From: Falsiroseomonas stagni DSM 19981
GTDB lineage: Bacteria; Pseudomonadota; Alphaproteobacteria; Acetobacterales; Acetobacteraceae
Assembly (NCBI RefSeq): GCF_900114315.1
Contig: NZ_FOSQ01000005.1
Location: forward strand, 124,001 to 188,000
Reading direction: 5' to 3'
DNA length: 64,000 nucleotides
The position numbers and the translations under genes were made by a program. Position 1 is the stretch's first letter; every line of letters starts with the position of its first letter. A model generated the notes under the pieces. That model had not been told where the DNA came from. It saw nothing but the letters and a program-made list of their open reading frames with translations, and did no database searches. This document shows, piece by piece, positions 48,407-59,317 of the stretch.

Positions 48407-50011
48407 ATGGATCGCAGGTCGTTCATCAAGACCGGTGTGGCGGCGGGTGCCGTCGCGGCCGGCGGGGGCTTCAGCGCCCCGGCGCTGTCCCAGGGCGCCA
48501 ATGCGCGCACGCTGCGCTTCGTGCCGCAGGCCAATCTGGCCAATTTCGACCCGATCTGGGGCACGCAATACGTCGTCCGCAACGCCGCCGTGCTGGTGTG
48601 GGACACGCTCTACGGCTTCGACGACAAGCTGGAAGCGCAGCGGCAGATGGTGGAGGGGGAGACGGTCTCCTCCGACGGTCTGGTCTGGACCTTCAAGCTG
48701 CGGTCGGGCCTGCGTTTCCACGACAACACGCCGGTGCTGGCGAGCGACGTCGTCGCCTCCATCAACCGCTGGATGCCGCGCGACCCGATGGGCCAGCTGC
48801 TGCGCGCGTTGAACCAGGAACTCGTGGCGGTGGATGACACCACCTTCCGCTGGACCCTGTCCCGTCCCTTCCCGAAGATGAAGATGGCGCTGGGCAAGAA
48901 CGCCACGCCGATGTGCTTCATCATGCCGGCGCGGATCGCGTCGCGCTTCGACAGCTTCACGCAGATCAACGAATTCATCGGCTCCGGCCCGATGCGCATC
49001 GTCACCAATGAATGGGTGCCGGGCGCGCGGGCGGTGTTCCAGCGCTTCGATGGCTATGTGCCGCGGAACGAGCCCGCGAGTTGGCTGGCCGGCGGCAAGC
49101 GGATGATGGTGGACCGCGTGGAATGGGTGATCATGCCCGACCCCGCGACGGCATCGGCCGCGCTGCAGAACGGCGAGATCGACTGGTGGGAGAACCCCCT
49201 CACGGACCTGGTGCCGGTGCTGCGCCGCAACCGCAACATCCGTGTGGATATCGCCGACCCGCTGGGCAATATCGGCGCCTTCCGCATGAACCACCTGCAC
49301 AAGCCGTTCAACGACGTGCGCATCCGCCGCGCCGTCCTGGCCGCGATGAGCCAGGAGGACTACATGACGGCGCTGGTCGGCAACGACCGGAACCTGTGGT
49401 CCGCGCTGCCCGGCTTCTTCACGCCCAACACGCCGCTGTACTCGGAGGAGGGTGGCGACATCCTCAAGGGTCCGCGGAACATGGACATGGCCCGCCGCCT
49501 GCTGGCCGAGGCCGGGTACAACAACGAACCCGTGACGTGCCTGGTCGCGCAGGACCAGCCCATCACCAAGGCGATGGGCGACATCACGGCCGACCTGCTG
49601 AAGCGGATGGGCATGAATGTCGATTTCGTCGCGACGGATTGGGGCACGGTCGGCCAGCGCCGCGCGATGAAGAACCCCCCCGGCCAGGGCGGCTGGTCCA
49701 TGTTCCACACTTGGCATGCAGGCGCGGACGCCATCAACCCCGTCGTCTACAACGCGGTGCGGGCCAATGGCGACGGCGCCTGGTTCGGCTGGCCGAACAT
49801 CCCGGCGGTGGAGGCCGAGGTGCCGAACTGGCTGGCGGCGAATTCGCTGGCGGAGGAGCGGACGGTGATCGGCCGCCTGAACCGTGCGGCGATGGACAAT
49901 GTGGTCTATGCGCCGACCGGCTTCTTCCTGTCCTACCAGGCGTGGCGGAGCAACGTCTCCGGCATCGTGAAGGGCCCGATTCCCTTCCCCTGGGGCGTCA
50001 GCAAGACCTGA
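48407..50011 (+). CDS. ABC transporter substrate-binding protein, family 5, copy 5
   Basis: A 534-residue secreted binding protein with the most canonical Tat signal of the set (DRRSFIKTGVAAGAVAAGGG). Mature motifs: RTLRFVPQANLANFDPIWGTQ, RSGLRFHDNTPVLASDVVASI, SGPMRIVTNEW, and LQNGEIDWWENPLTDL. The start ATG at 48407 follows a purine-poor stretch, with CAGGGGG 14 bases upstream. It is the copy nearest the permeases. A long hairpin with a T-run begins directly after its stop. Confidence 0.94.
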   Translation: MDRRSFIKTGVAAGAVAAGGGFSAPALSQGANARTLRFVPQANLANFDPIWGTQYVVRNAAVLVWDTLYGFDDKLEAQRQMVEGETVSSDGLVWTFKLRSGLRFHDNTPVLASDVVASINRWMPRDPMGQLLRALNQELVAVDDTTFRWTLSRPFPKMKMALGKNATPMCFIMPARIASRFDSFTQINEFIGSGPMRIVTNEWVPGARAVFQRFDGYVPRNEPASWLAGGKRMMVDRVEWVIMPDPATASAALQNGEIDWWENPLTDLVPVLRRNRNIRVDIADPLGNIGAFRMNHLHKPFNDVRIRRAVLAAMSQEDYMTALVGNDRNLWSALPGFFTPNTPLYSEEGGDILKGPRNMDMARRLLAEAGYNNEPVTCLVAQDQPITKAMGDITADLLKRMGMNVDFVATDWGTVGQRRAMKNPPGQGGWSMFHTWHAGADAINPVVYNAVRANGDGAWFGWPNIPAVEAEVPNWLAANSLAEERTVIGRLNRAAMDNVVYAPTGFFLSYQAWRSNVSGIVKGPIPFPWGVSKT

Positions 50012-50097
50012 GAGGTTGTGGATTAATGCCCGAGAGCGCGACCTGGAGGCGAGGGTCAACGACCAACTCGGGCATTGATGCTCAACCTCGATTTTTT
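50012..50097 (+). terminator. Long hairpin with T-run between the binding proteins and permeases (likely attenuator)
   Basis: Starting at the base after the copy 5 stop, GAGGTTG (50012-50018) and AATGCCCGAG (50025-50034) pair perfectly with CTCGGGCATT (50067-50076) and CAACCTC (50083-50089), leaving a symmetric 6x6 internal loop and a 32-base apex. Six T (50092-50097) follow two bases after the stem. Since the permease genes lie 33 bases further on and have no other obvious promoter, partial read-through is expected. Confidence 0.8.
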
Positions 50098-50129
50098 CAC
50101 AGGGCCTGATCTGAAGGAAGCCTGCCCGG

Positions 50130-51071
50130 ATGTTCGCTTACATAGTCCGCCGCGTACTCGCGACGATCCCCGTCATGGCGATCGTGGCGCTGTTCGTCTT
50201 CTCCCTGCTTTATATCGCCCCGGGCGATCCGGCCGCGGTGATCGCGGGGGATCAGGCGACGCCGGCGGATGTGGAGCGCATCCGGGCGAGCCTCGGCCTC
50301 GACCGCCCCTATCTGGTGCGGTTCGGGGCCTGGCTCTGGGACATCCTGCGGGGTGATCTCGGGACCTCGATCTTCACCAACCTGCCGGTCGCGACGATGA
50401 TCCGGCAGCGGATCGAACCCACGCTCTCGCTGATGATCGTCACGCTCATCCTCGCCGTGTCCATCGCCGTGCCGATGGGCGTCGTGGCGGCGTGGCGGCA
50501 GGGCACCTGGATCGACCGCGCGGTGATGGGCTTCGCGGTGCTGGGCTTTTCCGTGCCCGTCTTCGTGGTGGGCTATGTGCTGGCCTACATCTTCGCCCTG
50601 GAGCTCGATTGGCTGCCGGTGCAGGGCTACACGCCCTTCAGCCGCGGCTTCTTCCCCTGGATGGAGAATCTGATCCTGCCCGCGGTGGCGCTGGGTTCGG
50701 TGTACATCGCGCTGATCGCGCGCATCACGCGGGCCACCATGCTGGAAGTGCTGCAGCAGGACTACATCCGTACCGCCAAGGCGAAGGGCGTGGGGCAGCG
50801 CTCCATCCTGTTCGTGCATGCGCTGAAGAACGCGGCGGTGCCGATCGTCACCGTCATCGGCATCGGCATGGCGCTGCTGATCGGCGGCGCGGTGGTGACG
50901 GAAAGCGTCTTCGCCATTCCGGGCCTCGGCCGCCTGACGGTCGATGCCATCCTGCGGCGCGACTACCCCGTCATCCAGGGCGTCGTGCTGCTGTTCTCCT
51001 TCATCTACGTGCTGGTCAATCTCGCGATCGACCTGGCCTATACCCTGTTCGACCCGAGGATCCGGTATTGA
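50130..51071 (+). CDS. ABC transporter permease, DppB/OppB type
   Basis: A 313-residue inner-membrane permease with six helices. The N-terminus MFAYIVRRVLATIPVMAIVALFVF, the tract GDPAAVIAGDQATPADVERIRASLGLDRP and the EAA-type loop YIRTAKAKGVGQRSILFVHALKNA are hallmarks of DppB. It forms the membrane channel together with the next gene, which it overlaps by 4 bases. Substrate choice is set by the binding proteins upstream; DppB-type systems import peptides and related solutes. Confidence 0.95.
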   Translation: MFAYIVRRVLATIPVMAIVALFVFSLLYIAPGDPAAVIAGDQATPADVERIRASLGLDRPYLVRFGAWLWDILRGDLGTSIFTNLPVATMIRQRIEPTLSLMIVTLILAVSIAVPMGVVAAWRQGTWIDRAVMGFAVLGFSVPVFVVGYVLAYIFALELDWLPVQGYTPFSRGFFPWMENLILPAVALGSVYIALIARITRATMLEVLQQDYIRTAKAKGVGQRSILFVHALKNAAVPIVTVIGIGMALLIGGAVVTESVFAIPGLGRLTVDAILRRDYPVIQGVVLLFSFIYVLVNLAIDLAYTLFDPRIRY

Positions 51072-52000
51072 GCACCGCGACCATGGATGGCGGCCGCCCC
51101 GCCACGATTCCGCCCGGCATCAATGTCGCCCCGGAGATGGGCGACATCATGCCGCCGGTGAAGGCCAAGAAGGGCTTCATCGGCTTCCTGCGCCGGAACC
51201 CCACCATCGCCATCGGCGGCACGCTGGTGCTGCTGATGGTCTGCGTCGCGATCTTCGCGCCCTTCCTGGCGCATCGGGACCCGACATCGCTGGCCCCGGC
51301 GCTGCGCACGCGTGAACCCTCCGCGCAGTTCTGGTTCGGCACGGACATGCTGGGCCGCGACGTCTATTCGCGCGTGCTGCACGGCGCGCGGGTGTCGCTG
51401 ACGGTCGGCTTTTCCGTAGCTTTCTTCGCGTCGCTCATCGGGCTGACGATCGGGCTGATCTCCGGCTTCATCCGGCTGGCGGACAGCATCATCATGCGGT
51501 TCATGGATGGCATGATGTCCATCCCGCCGATCCTGCTGGCGATCGCGCTGATGGCGCTGACGCGCGGCAGCGTGGGCAATGTGGTGCTGGCCATCACCAT
51601 CGCGGAAATCCCGCGCGTGTCGCGCCTGGTGCGCGGCGTGGTGCTGTCGCTGCGTGAGCAGCCCTATGTTGATGCCGCAGTGGCGTCCGGCACGCGGACG
51701 CCGATGATCATCCTGCGCCACATCCTGCCGAACACGCTGGCGCCGCTGACGGTGCAGGCGACCTATATCTGCGCCAGCGCCATGATCACCGAAGCCATCC
51801 TGAGCTTCATCGGCGCCGGCACGCCGCCCATCATTCCGTCCTGGGGCAACATCATGGCCGAGGGCCGGGCGCTGTGGCAGGTGAAGCCCTACATCGTCTT
51901 CTTCCCGGCGGTGTTCCTCTCCATCACCGTGCTCGCCGTGAACCTGCTGGGTGACGGCCTGCGTGACGCGCTCGACCCGCGCATGGCGAAGAGGCTGTAA
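51068..52000 (+). CDS. ABC transporter permease, DppC/OppC type
   Basis: A 310-residue permease. A TTG at 51068 overlaps the upstream stop (TTGA); an ATG at 51083 is the alternative. The OppC N-terminal region ([28 protein letters not shown]) is followed by [24 protein letters not shown], a signature of DppC, and the EAA-type loop [24 protein letters not shown]. The end [36 protein letters not shown] is typical. It pairs with the DppB-type protein. Confidence 0.95.
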   Translation: MSTATMDGGRPATIPPGINVAPEMGDIMPPVKAKKGFIGFLRRNPTIAIGGTLVLLMVCVAIFAPFLAHRDPTSLAPALRTREPSAQFWFGTDMLGRDVYSRVLHGARVSLTVGFSVAFFASLIGLTIGLISGFIRLADSIIMRFMDGMMSIPPILLAIALMALTRGSVGNVVLAITIAEIPRVSRLVRGVVLSLREQPYVDAAVASGTRTPMIILRHILPNTLAPLTVQATYICASAMITEAILSFIGAGTPPIIPSWGNIMAEGRALWQVKPYIVFFPAVFLSITVLAVNLLGDGLRDALDPRMAKRL

Positions 52001-52005
52001 GCGAC

Positions 52006-52994
<989 letters not shown>

Positions 52995-52998
<4 letters not shown>

Positions 52999-54038
52999 GC
53001 ACCCCGATCCTGCAGGTCAACGACCTGAAGAAGCACTTCCCGATCAAGGCGGGGTTCCTCGGCGGGACCACGGGCTATGTCTATGCCGTGGATGGTGTCT
53101 CCTTCGACATCATGAAGGGGGAGACGCTGTCGCTGGTGGGCGAATCCGGCTGCGGCAAGTCCACCGTCGGCAAGGCGTTGTTGCGGCTTTTCCCGCTGAC
53201 GGGCGGGCAGGTGATCCTGGGCGGCGACCGGATCGACGACATGCCGAACGGCACGCTGCGGCCGCTGCGGCGGAAGATGCAGGTCGTGTTCCAGGACCCC
53301 TTCAGCAGCCTGAACCCGCGCATGAGGGTGCGGGACATCCTGGCGGAGCCGATCCGGAATTTCGGGCTGGCCAAGGATTCGGCCGACCTCGAGCAGCGCC
53401 TCGAAGGGCTGATGGACAAGGTCCGGCTGCCGCGGGATGCCATCAACCGCTGGCCGCATGAATTCTCGGGCGGCCAGCGCCAGCGCATCGGTATTGCGCG
53501 TGCCTTGGCGGGTGAGCCTGATCTCATCATCTGCGACGAGGCGGTGAGCGCGCTCGACGTCTCGGTGAAGGCGCAGATCGTCAACCTGCTGCAGGATCTC
53601 CAGACCGAGCTTGGGCTGGCGATGCTGTTCATCAGCCACGACCTGGCGATCGTGGAGCACATGACGCACCGGGTGGCGGTCATGTATCTCGGCAAGATCG
53701 TGGAGGTGGCGCCGAAGCGGTCCCTGTTCGGGGCGCCGAAGCACCCCTACACGGAAGCGCTGCTCTCGGCCGTGCCGGTGCCGATGCCGGGGGCGCAGCG
53801 GGAACGCATCATCCTCAAGGGGGATGTGCCAAGCCCGATCAACCCGCCCAAGGGCTGCCGATTCCACACGCGCTGCCCCTATGCCTTCGACCGCTGCCGG
53901 ACGGAGGAGCCCCAGCTTCGCCCCGTGGCCGATGCCCTGGCGGAGGGGCACATCGCCGCCTGCCACCTGCATGACCGGCCGGCGGCGGAGAACCCGCTGG
54001 CGGGGGCCAAGGGGGCGCAGCTTCTGGCGCTGGGGTAG
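52995..54038 (+). CDS. ABC transporter ATP-binding protein, DppF/OppF type
   Basis: A 347-residue ATPase that pairs with the DppD-type subunit. Walker A is GESGCGKS (49-56), then [18 protein letters not shown], a phrase typical of OppF/DppF. The signature is [15 protein letters not shown], Walker [13 protein letters not shown] (an Ala in place of the usual Pro), and the C-terminal [15 protein letters not shown] cluster region is present. It is the last gene of the nine-gene array; a hairpin follows. Confidence 0.96.
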
Positions 54039-54058
54039 CGCTTCACGCCATTGAGTCA

Positions 54059-54092
54059 CCCTCGCGCCGCTTGACGTTCGGCGGGGCGAGGG
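54059..54092 (+). terminator. Hairpin after the transporter operon
   Basis: CCCTCGC (54059-54065) pairs with GCGAGGG (54086-54092), with additional inner CCGC/GCGG pairing. It lies 20 bases after the last transporter gene and 65 bases before coxS, so it probably separates the two operons. Confidence 0.65.
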
Positions 54093-54157
54093 CGACTCTC
54101 TGCCCCAGGGAGCGGCCCCCATCCGGGGCCGGTCAATCCAATCTGGGGAGAGGCGCG

Positions 54158-54664
54158 ATGCCGCAGGTCAGTCTGACGGTGAACGGCACCAAGCACACGG
54201 TCGAGGTCGAGGCCCGGACGCTGCTGGTGGAATTGCTGCGGGAGAAGCTGCGGCTGACCGGCACGCATGTGGGCTGCGATACCAGCCAGTGCGGCGCCTG
54301 CGTGGTCCATATGGGCGGTGACAGCATCAAGTCCTGCACCATCCTGGCCGTGCAGTGCGAGGGTGCGGATGTCACGACCATCGAGGGCCTGGCCGCGGCC
54401 GATGGCACGCTGCACCCGATGCAGGAAGCCTTCCGCGAGTATCACGCCCTGCAATGCGGCTTCTGCACGCCTGGCATGGTCATGTCCGCCATCGACCTGG
54501 TGAACAAGCACCCGGATGGGATGAGCGAGAAGGAGATCCGCGAGGGTCTGGAGGGCAACCTCTGCCGCTGCACGGGCTACCACAACATCGTCAAGGCCAT
54601 CGCGGCCGCCAGCGATGTGATGCAGGGCCGCACCGCGGAACTGACGCCGGCCGCGGCTGAGTAG
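54158..54664 (+). CDS. coxS: Molybdenum hydroxylase small [2Fe-2S] subunit (CoxS type)
   Basis: A 168-residue iron-sulphur protein. The plant-ferredoxin-type cluster is bound by C40, C45, C48 and C60 ([14 protein letters not shown] ... SCT), and the second cluster by C100-GF-C103 and C136-R-C138 ([18 protein letters not shown]). It passes electrons from the molybdenum site in the large subunit to the FAD subunit. The ATG at 54158 follows GGGGAGAGG. It opens a three-gene S-L-M operon, whereas the classical CO dehydrogenase order is M-S-L. Confidence 0.95.
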   Translation: MPQVSLTVNGTKHTVEVEARTLLVELLREKLRLTGTHVGCDTSQCGACVVHMGGDSIKSCTILAVQCEGADVTTIEGLAAADGTLHPMQEAFREYHALQCGFCTPGMVMSAIDLVNKHPDGMSEKEIREGLEGNLCRCTGYHNIVKAIAAASDVMQGRTAELTPAAAE

Positions 54665-54683
54665 TCTTCGCCGGTTGGGTGCT

Positions 54684-54721
54684 CCGCCGCGCCAAGGCCC
54701 CGGGAGAGGGCCGCGCGGCGG
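54684..54721 (+). other. Strong hairpin between coxS and coxL
   Basis: CCGCCGCGC (54684-54692) pairs with GCGCGGCGG (54713-54721), and GGCCC with GGGCC pair inside, giving a nearly continuous 14-bp stem. No T-run follows. In a coordinately expressed operon it may mark RNA processing or differential expression. Confidence 0.55.
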
Positions 54722-54760
54722 CGGGCCAGCCTGTTGCACGTCAACGGGGAGGATAGGTTC

Positions 54761-57142
54761 ATGAATGCGGTTCAGCCCTTCGAGGGCATCGGCGCCAGCG
54801 TGCGCCGCAAGGAAGATTTCCGGTTCCTCCAGGGCAGGGGGATGTACACCGACGATATCAACCGCCCGGGCCAGACCCACGCCTTCATCCTGCGCAGCCC
54901 GCACGCCCATGCCACGATCCAGGGGATCGACACGGCGGCGGCGAAGGCGATGCCGGGGGTGCTTGCGGTCTTCACCAGCGCGGACATGACCGCTATCGGC
55001 GGCATTCCATGCGGCTGGCAGATCCACAACAAGGACGGCACGCCGATGGCGGAGCCGAAGCACCCGGTCCTCGCGGAAGGCAAGGTCCGCCATGTCGGCG
55101 ACCCCGTCGCGGTAGTGGTGGCGGAGACGCGCGCCCAGGCCCGGGATGCGGCGGAAGCCATCGTGGTGGATTACGCGCCTCTGCAGGGCGTTTCCTCGAC
55201 CGAGGCCGCGATCGCGCCGGGGGCGCCGGCGGTGCATGACGGCGTGGCTGGGAACCTCTGCTACGACTGGCATATCGGCGACAAGGCGACGACGGACGCC
55301 GCCTTTGCCAAGGCCGCGAAGGTGGTGAAGTTCTCCACCACCAACAACCGCCTGGTGCCGAATGCGATGGAGCCCCGCGCGGCCATCGGCGAATTCGATG
55401 CCATGAGCGGCGACTACACGCTCTACACCACCAGCCAGAACCCGCATGTGATCCGGCTGCTGATGGGCGCCTTCGTGCTGTCCATCCCGGAGAGCAAGCT
55501 GCGCGTGGTGGCGCCGGATGTGGGGGGCGGCTTCGGCAGCAAGATCTACCACTATGCCGAGGAAGCGATCGTCACCTGGGCGTCTGCCAAGGTGAAGCGG
55601 CCGATCAAGTGGACGGCGGATCGCACCGAGAGCTTCATGTCCGACGCCCATGGGCGCGACCACGTCTCCACCGCGGAACTGGCGCTGGATACTGACGGAA
55701 AAATCCTCGGGCTGAAGGTGCATACGCTGGCGAATATGGGGGCCTATCTCTCCACCTTCGCGCCCTGCGTGCCGACCTATCTCTACGCCACGCTGCTGTC
55801 GGGCGTGTACGCCACGCCGGTGATCTATGCGGAGGTGAAGGCCGTCTTCACCAACACCGTGCCGGTCGATGCCTATCGCGGCGCGGGGCGGCCGGAGGCG
55901 ACCTATTTGCTGGAACGCCTCATGGATGTGGCGGCGCGCGAGATCGGGATGGACCGGGTGGAGTTCCGCAAGAAGAACTTCATCCCGACGGCGGCCTTCC
56001 CCTACCAGACGCCGGTCGCGCTGCAATACGACAGCGGAGACTACTTCTCGACCCTCGCCGGCGCGCTCGAAACCTCGGGCTGGGCGACGTTCGAGGAGCG
56101 GCGCTCCGAGGCCAAGGCGCGGGGCAAGCTGCGGGGCATCGGCATCTCCACCTATGTGGAGGCCTGCGGCATCGCGCCCTCCGCCGTGGTGGGCAGCCTG
56201 GGCGCGCGGGCGGGGCTGTATGAGGTGGGTACCATCCGCGTCCACCCCACGGGCAGCGTGACGGTGCTGACGGGCACGCACAGCCACGGCCAGGGGCATG
56301 AGACGACGCTGGCGCAGCTGGTGGCGGACAAGCTCGGCGTGCCGATGGCGAATATCGACATCGTGCATGGCGACACCGCCAAGGTGCCCTTCGGCATGGG
56401 AACCTATGGCAGCCGGTCGCTGGCCGTCGGCGGCTCCGCCATGGACAAGGCCATGGACAAGATCATCGCCAAGGGCAAGCGCATCGCGGCCCACCTGATG
56501 GAAGCCAGCGTCGACGACGTGGAGTTCGAGCGCGGGACCTTCCGGGTGGCGGGCACGGACAAGACCAAGTCCCTGACCGACATCAGCCTGGCGGCCTATG
56601 TGCCCCACAACTACCCGATCGATGAGATCGAGCCGGGGCTGGACGAGACCGCCTTCTACGACCCGAAGAACTTCACCTATCCCGGCGGCTGCCATATCTG
56701 CGAGGTGGAGATTGACCCGGATACAGGGAAGGTCTCCGTCATGGGCTTCACGGCGGTGGACGATGTGGGGCGCGTGATCAACCCGATGATCGTGGAGGGC
56801 CAGGTGCAGGGCGGCGTCGCCCAGGGCATCGGCCAGGCGCTGCTGGAGGCCGCGATCTACGACGCGGATGGCCAGCTGATCAGCGGGTCCATGATGGACT
56901 ACACCATGCCGCGCGCCGACGACCTGGCGCCGGTTTCGGTCGCCACGCATACCACGCTCTGCACCCATAACCCGCTGGGGGTGAAGGGCTGCGGGGAGGT
57001 GGGGGCCATCGGGTCGCCGCCGGCGGTGATGAATGCCGTGGTTGACGCGCTGCGAGATTTCGGCGTGAACCATGTTGAGATGCCGGCGACGCCGGCGAAG
57101 ATCTGGAACATCATCAACGGCCACCGCATGGCGGCCGAGTGA
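54761..57142 (+). CDS. coxL: Molybdenum hydroxylase large subunit (form II CO dehydrogenase type)
   Basis: A 793-residue Mo-cofactor subunit. The active-site loop is A371-Y-R-G-A-G-R377, the form II pattern; true form I CO dehydrogenase has AYRCSFR. The base Glu746 in [13 protein letters not shown], and the cofactor-binding tracts GGGFGSK and [11 protein letters not shown], are present. Form II enzymes have uncertain or other substrates (aldehydes, purines, heteroaromatics), so CO oxidation should not be assumed. The ATG at 54761 follows GGGGAGGATAGG. The family's maturation genes (coxDEFG) are not in this window. Confidence 0.94.
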   Translation: MNAVQPFEGIGASVRRKEDFRFLQGRGMYTDDINRPGQTHAFILRSPHAHATIQGIDTAAAKAMPGVLAVFTSADMTAIGGIPCGWQIHNKDGTPMAEPKHPVLAEGKVRHVGDPVAVVVAETRAQARDAAEAIVVDYAPLQGVSSTEAAIAPGAPAVHDGVAGNLCYDWHIGDKATTDAAFAKAAKVVKFSTTNNRLVPNAMEPRAAIGEFDAMSGDYTLYTTSQNPHVIRLLMGAFVLSIPESKLRVVAPDVGGGFGSKIYHYAEEAIVTWASAKVKRPIKWTADRTESFMSDAHGRDHVSTAELALDTDGKILGLKVHTLANMGAYLSTFAPCVPTYLYATLLSGVYATPVIYAEVKAVFTNTVPVDAYRGAGRPEATYLLERLMDVAAREIGMDRVEFRKKNFIPTAAFPYQTPVALQYDSGDYFSTLAGALETSGWATFEERRSEAKARGKLRGIGISTYVEACGIAPSAVVGSLGARAGLYEVGTIRVHPTGSVTVLTGTHSHGQGHETTLAQLVADKLGVPMANIDIVHGDTAKVPFGMGTYGSRSLAVGGSAMDKAMDKIIAKGKRIAAHLMEASVDDVEFERGTFRVAGTDKTKSLTDISLAAYVPHNYPIDEIEPGLDETAFYDPKNFTYPGGCHICEVEIDPDTGKVSVMGFTAVDDVGRVINPMIVEGQVQGGVAQGIGQALLEAAIYDADGQLISGSMMDYTMPRADDLAPVSVATHTTLCTHNPLGVKGCGEVGAIGSPPAVMNAVVDALRDFGVNHVEMPATPAKIWNIINGHRMAAE

Positions 57143-57154
57143 GGGACGAGAGCC

Positions 57155-57952
57155 ATGTATGATTTCGAGTACCACAAGCCGTCCTCCGTCGCCGATGCGG
57201 TCAAGATCCTGGCGGCGGACCCGGATGCGCGCGCGATCTCCGGCGGCATGACGCTGCTGCCGGCGCTGAAGCTGCGGCTGAACAAGCCGACCTCCGTGGT
57301 GGACCTGTCGGGCATCGCGGACCTCCGCGGCGTGAAGCGGGAAGGCGGCAAGCTGGTCGTCGGTGCGCTGACCAGGCACTACGAGGTCGCGACCTCCGCC
57401 GAGGTGAAGGCGTCGATCCCGGCACTGGCGGCGATGGCGGCCAGCATCGGCGATACGCAGGTGCGCAATCGCGGGACCATGGGCGGTTCGGTCGCGAACA
57501 ACGACCCCTCGGCCGATTATCCGGCGGCGCTCCTGGCGCTTGGCGCGACGATCCAGACGGACCGCCGCACGATCAGCGCGGATGATTTCTTTCAGGGCAT
57601 GTTCGCGACGGCGCTGGAGGCCGGGGAGCTGGTGACGGCGATCCACATCCCGGTGCCGGAGAAGGCGGGCTACGCCAAGATGAAGAACCCGGCCAGCCGC
57701 TACTCCATGGCCGGCGTCTTCGTCGCCAAGGGCCCGGCCGGCGTGCGCGTGGCGGTGAACGGCGCCGGCAACAACGGCGTGTTCCGCGAAGCGGCGATGG
57801 AGGCCGCGCTGTCGGCCAACTGGTCCGCCGATGCGGTGGCTGGCATCAAGGTCGATCCGTCCGGCATGAATGGCGACATCCATGGCAGCGCCGAATACCG
57901 CGCGCATCTGGTGACGGTGATGGCGAAGCGCGCGGTCGTCGACGCGGGCTGA
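57155..57952 (+). CDS. coxM: Molybdenum hydroxylase FAD-binding medium subunit (CoxM type)
   Basis: A 265-residue flavoprotein. FAD-binding motifs are AISGGMTLLPALKLRL near residue 28-43 and TMGGSVANNDPSADYPAALLAL near 107-128. Its domain order and length match CoxM and the xanthine dehydrogenase FAD domain. It starts 12 bases after coxL and is followed by a strong terminator. The operon order S-L-M implies that all three subunits are made together despite the rearranged order. Confidence 0.95.
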   Translation: MYDFEYHKPSSVADAVKILAADPDARAISGGMTLLPALKLRLNKPTSVVDLSGIADLRGVKREGGKLVVGALTRHYEVATSAEVKASIPALAAMAASIGDTQVRNRGTMGGSVANNDPSADYPAALLALGATIQTDRRTISADDFFQGMFATALEAGELVTAIHIPVPEKAGYAKMKNPASRYSMAGVFVAKGPAGVRVAVNGAGNNGVFREAAMEAALSANWSADAVAGIKVDPSGMNGDIHGSAEYRAHLVTVMAKRAVVDAG

Positions 57953-57974
57953 GCCTTCCGGCCTTTTCGGACAG

Positions 57975-58003
57975 GGGGCGTGCCGCAGGGCGCGCCCCTT
58001 TTT
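57975..58003 (+). terminator. Rho-independent terminator after coxM
   Basis: A 10-bp stem (GGGGCGTGCC with a G-U pair, arms at 57975-57984 and 57989-57998) is followed by TTTTT at 57999-58003. Confidence 0.9.
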
Positions 58004-58008
58004 CGTGC

Positions 58009-59184
58009 CTACCGCATGGCCGGAGTCAGTTGCAGGTCCCGCCAGGCCATGCGGGACAGCAGGGTCAGCGCCGCGGCATAGTAGTCGGGCGCCGCTCCGA
58101 TCCGGGGCATGGCGCCGGCATCGCCCCGGGCCAGGACCGCGGCGATGGAAAGCCTGGCCACGGCGACGATTCCGGAATGCGCGGGATAGGGCGCCGGATG
58201 GCCGGAACGCAGGTCGGTCCAGGCCGGCATCGCCCGGTGGTCCGGATCGGCCCAGAATCCGATGGCTGCGTGGACGCTGGGGTGGTCGGTCTGCCCGGCC
58301 CAGACGACATTCAGCGGGATGCGCACGGCGTCGAAGGAGAAGCGGGCTGGCCAGCCCTCCGCCGGGAGGATGTCGCCATTCGGGCGCAGTTCGAGCCAGT
58401 CCGGCGGCAGGCCATTGCGGCCGAAACGGGCCTGGGCCAGCAGGGCCAGCCCATCGGTTTCGATCCGGCCCCAGACGGGGTCCCCCACTTCCCGGCCGAG
58501 CGCACGCAGGGCGGGGAAGGCGCAATAGGACAGGTTGAGCACGGTGCGCGCCCGGCCCTGGAAGCCATAGGCGCCGGGCAGCAGCACCCAGCGCCCCTGG
58601 ACCTGGACAGCGCAGGACCGCAGCAGGTCCCGAGCGATGGCGATGGCACGGCGGCGATACTCGGCACTGCCCCACCGAGCGCTGGCTTCCAGCAGCGCCC
58701 AGGCGATGAAAAGGTCGCCATCGCTGGCATTGTTCGGATCGGTGACGTTGGGCTGCTGGTCCGGCTGGTAGCGCCAGGAGAACAGGTTGTCCTCCTGCCG
58801 CTTCAAATTCGCCAGCGTCCAGCCGAGCATCCGGCCGAAGCTGCCCTGGTCATCCGCCTTGACGGCAGCGAGCATGGCATATCCCTGGCCTTCGGAATGG
58901 GAGACGTTGCGATTGCCGGTGTCGACGACGCGGCCTTCGGGCAGCAGGTAGCGCCGGCGGAACTCGGCCCAGTCATCCTGCGCCGTGCCGATGCCAATCG
59001 GTTCCGTGGCCGGCTGGGCACGGGCGGCGGGCGGGCGCTGGGCGCGGCTTCGCGTGGCTGCCAGCGCCAGCGTGGCGGTTGCGGCCCCGAGCAGCAGGCC
59101 ACGCCGTCCTGTCAGGACGTCAGGCTGGAGCCGACCGCCCCCGGTGGGCCACATCGGGGCCGGGGGCGGTTTTTTCCGCATCAT
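58009..59184 (-). CDS. Glycoside hydrolase family 8 (cellulase, BcsZ/CMCax-like)
   Basis: A 391-residue secreted endoglucanase-like enzyme. The Tat-like signal contains TGRRGLLLGAATATLALAATRSRA. The GH8 core shows Glu98 in SHSEGQGYAMLAAV as acid and NNASDGDLFIAWALLEAS with Asp155/Asp157. Start may be 59184 or Met11 at 59154. BcsZ enzymes trim nascent cellulose, but no bcsA or bcsB lies here, so it may act on another beta-1,4-glucan or on the exopolysaccharide. It is divergent from an unknown secreted protein. Confidence 0.92.
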   Translation of the reverse strand: MMRKKPPPAPMWPTGGGRLQPDVLTGRRGLLLGAATATLALAATRSRAQRPPAARAQPATEPIGIGTAQDDWAEFRRRYLLPEGRVVDTGNRNVSHSEGQGYAMLAAVKADDQGSFGRMLGWTLANLKRQEDNLFSWRYQPDQQPNVTDPNNASDGDLFIAWALLEASARWGSAEYRRRAIAIARDLLRSCAVQVQGRWVLLPGAYGFQGRARTVLNLSYCAFPALRALGREVGDPVWGRIETDGLALLAQARFGRNGLPPDWLELRPNGDILPAEGWPARFSFDAVRIPLNVVWAGQTDHPSVHAAIGFWADPDHRAMPAWTDLRSGHPAPYPAHSGIVAVARLSIAAVLARGDAGAMPRIGAAPDYYAAALTLLSRMAWRDLQLTPAMR

Positions 59185-59317
59185 CGCGGGGGCACCGTGA
59201 TGGATTTCAGCCCCCGGGGAAAGCCGACTTCGTTGCCGATCTCTTGCTGTGTCTCAATTCGTCGCTGGACGATTCGTGAGAAGCTGCGCGAGATGATGGC
59301 CAGCGTGGAGTAGCAGG

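Noticed and set aside
54158-57952. Genuine carbon monoxide dehydrogenase
   Set aside because: The large subunit has AYRGAGR in place of the AYRCSFR of proven CO dehydrogenases, so only the broader family is claimed.
54056-58675. A 1,539-codon open frame on the minus strand across the cox genes
   Set aside because: It is antisense to three clear cox genes and rich in His, Arg and Asp with no domain; long antisense frames are expected at this G+C.
59200-59313. A 37-codon frame between the GH8 gene and the secreted protein gene
   Set aside because: Mixed codon bias and no ribosome site; it fills a divergent promoter region.
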